Of a stretch of DNA of 64,000 nt, positions 55,738 to 64,000 are shown one piece after another. The stretch is taken from contig JAWZSP010000003.1 of the NCBI GenBank assembly GCA_034401135.1, forward strand, positions 4,960,001-5,024,000, read 5' to 3'. The notes under the pieces are model-generated. The model saw only the letters and a program-made list of their open reading frames with translations. It had not been told where the DNA came from and ran no database searches. Position 1 is the first letter of the stretch. Each line of letters starts with the position of its first letter. A program made the translations under genes and the position numbers. Source of the DNA: Volutella citrinella. Taxonomy: Eukaryota; Ascomycota; Sordariomycetes; Hypocreales; Nectriaceae.

Positions 55738-57010
55738 ATGGCACCTCGAACGGCGGCAGACCTTCTTTCCTATGGTGTCATAGACCCTACGCTCGCAGAA
55801 GTATGCTCAAACCGATATTCCGCTTCATCTAACTTCAATTCGATCGTCGTACTGACACAGCTGCTCCAATAGCACGCCAAGAAGTACCCCCAGCGCGAAC
55901 CACAGCCGTCCGACCCCTACTACGGCAGAAATGACCACACCGTCAGCCGAGAACACCGCGCAGCGCTGCTGAGAGAGAAGCACCACCTCCGGTACTTGCC
56001 AGGGCCGATTCCCGAGGTCGCAGAAGAGGACCGCGAGATTGAGGTGCGCGATGGAGCCAAGATCAGAGTCAGGATCTACCGACCGACGAATCCGCCAACC
56101 GAAGGAAGCCCATTGATCGTCATGTACCACGAGGGCGCTTGGTTTATGGGGGACATCAGCGACGAGGAGGTCAATTGTCGGCTCTTTACTCGAGAGTTTG
56201 GCGCTGTGTGCGTGAATGTGGACTATAGGTATGCCCCTAGTCTCGTTGTGCGATTATGCGAATATTAATCAGTGGCATGTCCAGATTGGCCCCTGAGCAT
56301 CCTTTCCCCACGTGGATCAATGATTCGTGGGATGCCTTGAAATGGGTGAGTTAAATTGCATACTGGAGCTTGTTGCAATGCTTATCTCCCATCGCAACTA
56401 ACTTGGCTTTGTGCTGTAGGCTGCTGCGAATGCTTCTCAACTGGGCGCAGACCCTTCGCGCGGATTCGTGATTGGAGGAGGCTCAGCGGGAGGAAACATT
56501 GCTGCTGTGCTTGCCCACATTGCCCGAGATGAAGACCTCGCGCCCTCTCTGACTGGCCAGTATCTCTGCGTCCCGTCCCTGATGGCCTTCATGCCTGTAG
56601 ATCTCGTCCCCGAAGAATACCGATCCGAGTACCTGAGTCACCCAGCCATCACTCCGTGCCAAGATCCTCTGCTTGGCGGCATCGACACCGAGTCCTCCGA
56701 GTCCCTTCGGAAAATGATTGGTGCTGAGATGAATGATCCGTTGTGGGTGCCGTTTCTGTACGGAGAGACGGAGAAAGGACATAAGGATCTGCCACCAGCG
56801 TATCTGCAGGTATGTGGGCTCGACCCTATGAGGGACGATGCTCTCATCTATGAGAGAATTTTGAGAGAGAAAGCGGGCATCGCGACTAAGCTAGACTTGT
56901 ACCCTGGATTTGGGCACTATTTCTGGACCAACTTTCCTTTACTCGAGCAGAGTCGCACATTTGTCGAAGATACTGTTCAAGGGATGGGGTGGCTCTTGGA
57001 ACAGAAATAA
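55738..57010 (+). CDS. HSL-type alpha/beta hydrolase (esterase)
   Basis: Predicted 356-residue esterase of the hormone-sensitive-lipase (Abhydrolase_3) group. Exons are 55738-55800, 55873-56228, 56285-56345 and 56420-57010; all phases close. No signal peptide, so probably cytosolic. Motifs: the oxyanion loop reads YHEGAWFMGD where most HSL enzymes have HGGG; [25 protein letters not shown] is restored by the second and third splices; the nucleophile elbow is GGGSAGG; the acid lies in CGLDPMRDD; the His in PGFGHYFW. It hydrolyses carboxyl esters of unknown substrates. It follows a Zn2Cys6 gene in the same orientation, which hints at a small regulated unit. Confidence 0.9.
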
Positions 57011-58333
57011 GGCAATACTAAATCAGAATCCTGTAGCATGTGAAATTACTCTGGACTTTACATCGCAATCTACATCCAGCTCCAGTGCCATAGATGCCTC
57101 GCGTTCTGGGCTGGCTTCGTCCCAACAGCCGAGAAGAGACTAATGGAGACGGAAATAAAGAATATTACATCATACTGCACATTATATGCGGGGCATCATG
57201 GCAGTGCCCTGGAGTCTGCCGAGTAAGGGAAGTAGCTGTGTGCAAGCCTTCTTGACTCTAAGCACACGCTAGTAGCCTGCAGGCTGAAAAAATCATGGCC
57301 ATCGCGTGGGCTGACCAGCATCGAGACAGCTCTTTTATTACGGCATGCTTACCGCTCCACCCATGCTGTGTTGGGAAGCCACCAACTGAGACACAAGTGA
57401 CGCGACAACAACTGTTGTGCATCTGTGAAGCAGCTTATTTCCAAAATCCCGACATTCAGTATCCCGCTCCACCAGGGATTTCCCTATTGCCCCCAGTGCA
57501 TGGCAAGATATTGATCATCGCTTGATCTGTAGCAAACCTGCTTTGTCACTATCACACCCTATCGCTTCGCCATGCACTCAGAACCGATAAAGTCGGCGTG
57601 TCACACCTTGGTTGTCAACAGCATGCTCTAAGCTTATCAATCCGGTAGCCAGAAGAGGCAGCGTTATGAGCTGGCCCCATCCCGCCAGGCAACTTTTACC
57701 CCTTTGAGTCAGGTTACACTCGGGAGGCTCGACCAGAACGCAGGGGCCTGGGCCGCCTATTCGAGGGGCCCAATTAGCGTGTCCGCCTCAACCCCGCACT
57801 TCGAAGCTCACGATCTTGTGACGCGGATTGGACGCTACTCGCACTAGTACGCAAGTCTCCCACTTTCAAGGCCTAGATCGCCGGGCCGCCGTGTGGGATA
57901 GCCTTTGGGGCCACAGTGTCGTTCGTAAGTGGGACATAACACAGCATGGTCAACAGGGGCAGTTGCTCTTCGGCCTCGGTGTCATTGGCGATCCGGGAGG
58001 TCTCCACGAAGATGGCCCCTGCGTGGCGGGCATGGTGTTCGGCGATGCGAGGTAACCGAATCTAGTCGCTTTTCGCGGCACCCAAGTCTCACAGCAAGCA
58101 TGACGTTGGACGGCAGAAGCCGTCGAGTATGATAGGCAGCCGAAGCAAGGTTTAGCACAGCGCGGCTGGGCTAATTGGTGTCTCATCCTGGTGTCTTGTC
58201 CCACTGTCTTACTTGCCACTCCTGTACTTCAAGGGCTCAGTACGCCCCCCGCGGACCGTTGAACCAAGCCTTTGCATCTACAGAACACCTGCGCCTGGAT
58301 CCAGGCACTGCAGAACCAAGTTGAAACCCGAGC
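57011..58333. other. Intergenic, no gene seen
   Basis: About 1.3 kb, the longest gene-free stretch of the right part. Short open frames lack motifs. The right end contains the permease promoter. Confidence 0.45.
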
Positions 58334-59970
58334 ATGGAGTCCAACAGCCCTAATGCCTCCCTTTCCGGCAGCCGGAAGAAGTCCTACGAGGGCCAGTTCA
58401 ACGCCCTGAGCAACCAGGAGAGCCTGGTTGTCGGCGAGGTCGACACAATCCGACAGCTCGGCTACACGCCCGTACTCAAGAAGAACCGGTCGATGCTCAC
58501 ACTCCTATTCCAGTCCATCGCCATCTCAGCCGTGCCCTATGGCGTCGGAGGTCCCCTGATAAACGCCATGTACGGCGGCGGACAGCTGTCCCTCTTCCTC
58601 GGCTGGGTCTTGACCGCTGTGCTGACCCAGTTCGTCACCCTGTCTATATCCGAGCTGGCATCGCGCTACCCGACGAGCGCTGGCCCGTACTACTGGTCAT
58701 ATCAGTGCGCGCCCGCGAGCAACAAGCAGGTTCTGTCGTTTGTCACTGGCTGGACGTGGCTTATTGGCAACTGGTGCATCACGCTGTCCGTCAACTTTGG
58801 CTTCGCCCAACTGCTGGCCGCGTCGGCAGCCCTTTATCACCCGGGGTGGGAGGCAACCAGCTGGCAGCTCCTCCTCATCTTTTACGGCACTATCGTCATG
58901 ACACTCCTCATTTGCAGTCTTTGCAACGACTATCTACCGCAAATTGACACCTTCTGCGCGGCCTGGACCTCCATTAGCATCATCATCATCTTGGTTGCGC
59001 TGTCAGTCCAGGCCAAGGCTGGCCGTCACAGCGTGGGGGAGGGTCTAGGTGGTTTCGATCCCTCCCTCTCTGGTTGGGGCAACTTTGGCTTCTTCATGGG
59101 TATCCTGCCCGCTGCCTACAGCTTGGGTCCCGTTGGCATGATTTCATCCATGGCCGAGGAGTGTGCTGAGCCTGCTATCAAGGTGCCTCAGGCCATCAGC
59201 CTTGCCATTCCCGTCTTGGGCGTTGCTGGTGTCTTTTTCATCCTCCCCATCTGCTACACCCTGCCACCACTCTCCGGGATCCTCAATGCACCCTTTCAGC
59301 AGGCTCTACCATATGTGTTCCAAAAGGTGATGGGCTCCAAGGAAGGCGCAATGGGTCTACTGTTCCTCGTCTTGGTCATCACACTGTGCTGCAGCATCAG
59401 CATCACGACTGCTACCTCGCGATCTACTTGGGCATTCGCACGCGATGAAGCCATCCCTCTGGGAAAGGTCTGGTACCGGGTTACCAAGACAGGTGTTCCG
59501 CTCAACTCCCTGCTCCTCGTTACCCTCATCCAAGCCCTACTCGGTGTCATTTATCTTGGTAGCACCTCAGCCTTTACCGCTTTCATCTCGGTCGGCGTCA
59601 TGGCCATCGAGGTGAGCTACATGATTCCCATCTTGATCAGCCTCCTGCATGGCAGGAAAGAAGTCAATGGCGCTCGGTTTACATGTGGACGGACCTGGGG
59701 ACCTGTCATCAACGTCATTGCCATTGTCTGGATCAGCTTCCAGACCATTCTCTTTAGCATGCCCGTCACGCTGCCAGTCACGCCTGTGTCGATGAACTAT
59801 GCGAGTGTGATTCTTGTTGGGTTTGGTGTTCTCTCTGCCATATGGTACTTTGTCCATGCGAAGAAAGGTGAGATCCAAATGTCTAGAAGCCAAGTCCATG
59901 CTAACAATCCACAGTGTATAAGGGGCCACCAGACTCGGACGGCATTGGAGCTGCGGTTACAGATGGTTAG
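58334..59970 (+). CDS. APC-family amino acid/GABA/choline-type permease
   Basis: Predicted 529-residue plasma-membrane permease from exons 58334-59867 and 59915-59970 (47-nt GTGAGA...CACAG intron). Without the splice the protein would run on into unrelated sequence; with it the C-terminus is YKGPPDSDGIGAAVTDG. The cytosolic N-terminus ends in IRQLGYTPVLKKNRSMLTLLF, typical of the fungal UGA4/HNM1-like group. Signatures: SISELASRYPTSAGPYYWSY in TM3, GWTWLIGNW, MAEECAEPAIKVPQAI and SRSTWAFARDEAIP. About twelve membrane segments. Substrate could be GABA, other amino acids, choline or polyamines; sequence reading alone does not decide. Confidence 0.92.
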
Positions 59971-60735
59971 ACGTTTTGAGATCATAGAGGATCAAAGTCG
60001 CCTCCCTATTGCGATATCCTGGCTGTATCTACGCCCTTTGGCTTATTTATATAGGCGCAGGGGCAGTACATTTAGTTGCGCAAAGCATGGATTGTTCATT
60101 TTCTGTGGTTGATGGAAATTGTAGCAACCTTCTGCATGTCTGAATCAGTATTCGGCCCGACCCGGCGTTCAGATGCTAAACATTTCTAATATGAAACAGC
60201 TGGAGGCTGCGTCCAAAGGCTGATGCACCTCGCTCTCGCTCTCCTAAGGCGAGTTCGCCTCAATATGCTCGTAGTAAATAGATAGCCGTATCATCTTTTT
60301 CATCAAACATGTGATTTTTAAATGGCCTAAGGCAGATGCTATGATCGTGTCGAATCGATTCTATCGGGCTTGTTCGAGCGTACTTCTCCTGATCTGTTGC
60401 TTGGAATTTATTATCATCAACATTTAGATGCTCATCGGGTTTGGTCTAGTCGGTGAGTTTAGGCAAAATGCGCTGCGCACCCCAGTTTAGCCTATACTCG
60501 AGTTCCTCTCCACTGAATGATTCTCCGTGAGCCTTTTTCATCAAAGCAATTTCGGAAAGAACAGTTGCGTCCTCTTGGAACCGATTCTAACGCCTCAATT
60601 TTGCCTATTCGCCGGCAGACGTTTATCAACTCCTTCGCTTCGAGGTGGATCCCATCGAACCATTGAGGGGTAAGCAGAATTGCGCCATATTCTCTCTCCT
60701 CCCTAGGCCACGAGCGAACTCAGCAAATATACGCA
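59971..60735. other. Intergenic, no gene seen
   Basis: 3' flank of the permease and promoter of the second hydrolase. AT-rich; nothing else is recognised. Confidence 0.45.
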
Positions 60736-61668
60736 ATGTCAGGCATCAGTTTAAGTGACGTGGATGTCGACTTCAACTCGCCTCGCCTTCGGGACCTGCG
60801 CGACGTGATTGGCATCCAAGTCTCAACGGAAGACTTCTCGGCATACTGGCTTCGCAAGGGAAGCGATGAACCAACAACTGGGACTGAGAGGCGGTCAAAG
60901 ACGCTGCTGTGGATTCACGGTGGCGCCTACTACGCAGGAAATCCGTTTTGGATGTTTTCGACACTGCTTCGACTAACCGAGTTGATGTCCGACCGGCGGG
61001 TTGAGCTGAACATCATGTCGCTCGACTACACACTTGCTCCAGCTGAGGCTCTTCCACACCAGCAGACGCAGGCTGTAGCAGCCTATCGGTATCTTGTTGA
61101 AAGCGAGAAAATAAGCCCGGAGCATATAATCGTTGGTGGAGAGTCCGCAGGAAGTCATCTCGCGGTAGCCTGTCTCCTTGGCATCGTGCTCGCAGGCCTG
61201 CCCCGTCCAAGCGCCTCCATTCTGCTGTGCCCTTGGATCAACCTCAAAAACACTGGCGCTTCTTTTGAACGAAACAAGAATTTGGATGTCTTGGAAAAGA
61301 AACGGTTAGACGAGGCAGCAGCCATGATATTAGGATCATCCAATGCGGCCGAAAAGATTGCGAATTTCAGCAGGCCTCAGCCTCGGGGATGGAACTGGGG
61401 AGATGTTTTGCCAACGCGTAACTGGGTCAACATCGGATCGTATGATCTTTTCGTTGATGACGTGGTTGCCTTTTGCGAAAATGCTGTTGCCGAGGGAGCG
61501 AATCTTAGGTTGGAGATCACTGAGGCCAAAACACATGGCTGGCAGGCTCGGGCAGACCTCGAGGGCTCGGCGGCTTACTACAAGTTGGGTCCGAGTGATG
61601 AAGTACCTGAAGGGATGCTGCCGGGTAGTCTCAATGTGTTTTCTGGGTTGATGAGCGTGTTAGAGTAG
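60736..61668 (+). CDS. Second HSL-type alpha/beta hydrolase
   Basis: Single exon, 310 residues, cytosolic. Motifs are all present: oxyanion WIHGGAYYAG, DYTLAPAEALPHQQTQAV, nucleophile elbow GGESAGSH, SILLCPWINL, the acid in NIGSYDLFVDD and the His in TEAKTHGWQ. It is not a close duplicate of the esterase at 55738-57010: the oxyanion loop and the flanks differ and there are no introns. Substrate unknown; such enzymes cleave esters or lactones of small molecules. Confidence 0.88.
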   Translation: MSGISLSDVDVDFNSPRLRDLRDVIGIQVSTEDFSAYWLRKGSDEPTTGTERRSKTLLWIHGGAYYAGNPFWMFSTLLRLTELMSDRRVELNIMSLDYTLAPAEALPHQQTQAVAAYRYLVESEKISPEHIIVGGESAGSHLAVACLLGIVLAGLPRPSASILLCPWINLKNTGASFERNKNLDVLEKKRLDEAAAMILGSSNAAEKIANFSRPQPRGWNWGDVLPTRNWVNIGSYDLFVDDVVAFCENAVAEGANLRLEITEAKTHGWQARADLEGSAAYYKLGPSDEVPEGMLPGSLNVFSGLMSVLE

Positions 61669-62287
61669 AGCAGTAGCTAAAGAGTCGAAGCGCATTCCGC
61701 CGTGTGACTGAGTTTGAGGGCATGCAAAATGTTAATCTCTGGATTTTAATGAGTGTATGGATCATTGAATTTTGTGCTGTGATTCTCCGCAACTCTGGAA
61801 GTGTGTTTAGCACAAAGCATCCCACGAGAAAGTATTTCTCTATCCTAACGACGGCCTTGTTTATTCACCTTTAAAAGAATAGTCTGTCAATGCTTCTGAC
61901 CCAATTGCGTTTAGCGGAGCTGGCCTACCTTTAAAAGTGTAGGTTTGAATAACACACCTTGCAAATCACTGCTTCTTGATCTGGATACATCTTGGTGCCC
62001 AGTCCTATATAAAACAAATTTTCGAGCTTTTTCATCACTAGGTCGCATGATGTAGTGCACTAGGTCGCATGATGTAGTGGTTATCACATTTGTCTACGGC
62101 AATCTCGATCTTTCATAATAGTTGGTCATGTAGATCAAGCTTAATCGTTGTATTTGAGACATCTCCGACTCCATGAGCAATGCACCACAGCCACCAAGCA
62201 CCGAACACAACGCTAACACGCTCTATCACATATTGATATGTCAATGGGTTTCCTCGTCCCCTCTATGACAAGCCGTGGATTTCACTA
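61669..62287. other. Intergenic between convergent genes
   Basis: AT-rich. Contains a 22-nt perfect tandem duplication (62036-62079) and two copies of CCTTTAAAAG near 61869 and 61929, the second within an imperfect palindrome CTAC..TTTAAA..GTAG. No coding evidence. Confidence 0.5.
62036..62079. repeat. Perfect 22-nt direct tandem duplication
   Basis: Two adjacent identical units beginning CACTAGGTCGC and ending TGTAGTG. The unit begins with CACTA and ends with TAGTG, so each copy has 5-nt inverted ends. Confidence 0.9.
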
Positions 62288-63694
62288 TTACCTCAGATCC
62301 AAAACCACCCTTCCGAGGATCTTTCCTTCTTCCATCTCCTCAAAAACCTGTCCCAGCTGTTAGAAATGACCGAGTTTATCAGGAAATCGATCCAAAGCCA
62401 TACCGTTGACAATTCTTCCAACTTGCGAAGCTGATATTCAGTCTTGATTCCGCGGCTGGTTGCAATCTCAAGGCACTCGATGGTCTCGAGGCGATTTCCC
62501 GACTTCAAGGCTGTTTGATGTTAGCTAGGTCAAATTTCCTTCCTCGCTGCACATGTCTTACCTGTGATTGTCATCTCTTTGTCAACCATGAGGGTCAGAT
62601 TCGCCGAGATGGATCCCTCTGCAGGGATTCCGAGGCAAATCAGTGTTCCGCGAGTCCCCAGCCAGAAGGGAGCCTGGTTGTATGCCTTCATACTGGAGGA
62701 GCACATGACGACTGCGCGGGCTCCGCTAGTAATGGACAGCACCTTCTCAGCCATCGCTTCGTCTGTCTCGTACTCCATGAAGTCGATGAACTCATCGCAT
62801 CCCAGACTAACGCAGAGATCCTTCTTGTGCTTGCTATCAATAGCCACCGTTCGGCATCCGAGGGCCTTGGCGTACTGGATTGCGAGATGGCCGAGACCTC
62901 CTCCGCCTCCGCTGATGACGAGCCAGTCTCCGTTGCGAGGTCCCAGGCGGGAAATGGCTGCGTAGACACTGACACCACTGCACATAAGCGGAGCAGCAGC
63001 GGCAAGATCCATGCCATCGGGGATGGGAGTGACGTAGTGGGCCGGGCTGACAACATACTGCTGAAAGGTTCCGGGGCAGGTGTATCCCGAGATCTGGGTT
63101 TTGGCGCAAGACGTCTCATAGCCCATCAAGCATTTGTCTAGGGAATGATTCAGCTTATGCATTCAAAGAGATGGGCGAGGCAAAAGACGACCACGTACTG
63201 CAGCTTGTGCATGCATCCGCAGCGAATTTGATGCCAACCTTGGCCCCAACGGCGGGAGCCTGTACTCCTGGGCCAAGCGTGACGACCTCGCCCACCCCTT
63301 GATCTAAATTAGCCATAGTTGTGCAAGTCAATCACAAGAACGCTCACCTTCGTGTCCACCGACTTGGCCTATTGTGCAGACTATTAGTCTCTCGAGCATC
63401 TGAAGTAGAACCATGAGCGGATCAAGCAACATACCTTGTGCAGCTGGCGGTAGGCCTGGAAAGCTGCCAGTGCAGAACGCATAATCGGTGTGGCAAACAC
63501 CAGAGAAGTGTCTAGTGTCCCTTGTCAATACCGGTTCTATTGGGGTGGTGTTTGGGCCTATGAACGCACAGGCGAACCAAGACTTCTCCCACTCCAGGCT
63601 CGGGGATCGGCCCCTCTACGATCTTGGTCTTGATGGTTGGCGGCTCCTCATACTGGGCCGCGAGGTTGACCTTGGGCATAGAGACGGAAGACAT
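62288..63694 (-). CDS. Zinc-dependent alcohol dehydrogenase (yeast ADH type)
   Basis: Predicted 357-residue cytosolic NAD(P)-dependent alcohol dehydrogenase from seven exons: 63694-63570, 63511-63435, 63368-63348, 63297-63199, 63137-62562, 62510-62404 and 62356-62288. All phases close; the third exon is only 21 nt. Catalytic zinc ligands Cys in SGVCHTD and His in GGHEG are produced by splicing, with the further Cys near MCSGVSVYAA (position normally Cys). Four structural zinc cysteines are in ADACTSCNKCLMGYETSC. The nucleotide-binding fold has ISGGGGGLGHLAIQYAKALG. It ends MEEGKILGRVVLDL, the family C-terminus. It interconverts alcohols and aldehydes; substrate range is unknown. Confidence 0.93.
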
Positions 63695-64000
63695 GGTGGT
63701 GATGTTGGTTGAATCGGGTAAAGACGTGAGTCGAGCCCCGCAAGATGTGATAGGGCTGCGCTGTCAAAGACTTAAATGCATGCCATCATCCCGGAAAGTC
63801 GCCTCCCATGACCCTGCAATAGCACCGCCACCAGGGCCATGTCTGGATTTACCTTGTTGGGTAGGTGGGCCGAGGTCTGCTGCCGCGCCGCCCCCCTCCA
63901 CGCATTCCCCGCACTATGTCGTGTCGCATATGTCGCTGAGTCGCCCGCCGTTGGTTCCTGTCTCGTGCTAAATCCAATAGATTCCCGTTTGTGAAACCAT
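63695..64000. other. Promoter side of the alcohol dehydrogenase gene
   Basis: About 300 bases to the window edge. No TATA box of the classic type stands out and no other gene is seen. Confidence 0.4.

Noticed and set aside
1..64000. CRISPR arrays, tRNA genes, intact transposons
   Set aside because: No regularly spaced repeats, no tRNA-like cloverleaf with a CCA-proximal stem and no transposase or reverse-transcriptase motifs were seen; a tRNA scan would settle the second point.

Overview
The window is nuclear DNA from a filamentous ascomycete (Pezizomycotina). The evidence is consistent: most genes carry 44-100 nt GT-AG introns with CTRAY-type branch sites, and the families are fungal-specific (Zn2Cys6 regulators, LaeA-like methyltransferase, HeLo-like and NACHT/STAND proteins, patatin-STAND proteins, DUF1996, laccase, GH127, GH3). 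A Sordariomycete, perhaps Hypocreales, is my guess; the species cannot be told. For nearly all genes I rebuilt exon joins by hand and checked that total coding length and every intron phase close in frame. These models are predictions without transcript support.

Left part (about 1-26 kb) is a signalling/self-recognition-like accessory region. After an isochorismatase-like hydrolase come two tandem paralogs in which a helix-hairpin-helix (HhH)-type N-terminal region is fused to a Ser/Thr protein kinase. Opposite to them is a HeLo-like protein with a degenerate kinase domain. Then follow a broken coiled-coil gene, an F-box protein, a LaeA-like methyltransferase with a 7-nt microexon, a 1,294-residue zinc finger/P-loop/RING/patatin protein, a fragmented cysteine-rich secreted protein gene, a frameshifted APH-family kinase and a 992-residue NACHT-ankyrin protein. 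Several architectures are those of fungal NLR-like or heterokaryon-incompatibility proteins.

Middle part (26-41 kb): a small secreted TIL-type protease inhibitor hidden in three short exons, a GH3 beta-glucosidase-like gene that has lost its Lys-His substrate-binding segment, a DUF1996 secreted protein, a 748-residue protein with a transglutaminase-like Cys/His/Asp pattern, a monocarboxylate-transporter-like MFS protein, a two-RRM protein and a complete laccase.

Right part (42-64 kb) is catabolic. A CE12-type rhamnogalacturonan acetylesterase, a Zn2Cys6 regulator, a divergently transcribed sugar-porter-type MFS transporter and a GH127 beta-L-arabinofuranosidase are contiguous and look like a pectin side-chain utilisation cluster. 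Next come a small cysteine-rich secreted protein, a second Zn2Cys6 regulator followed by an HSL-type esterase, an APC-family permease, a second HSL-type hydrolase and a zinc alcohol dehydrogenase. No tRNA, rRNA, CRISPR array or intact transposon was seen.
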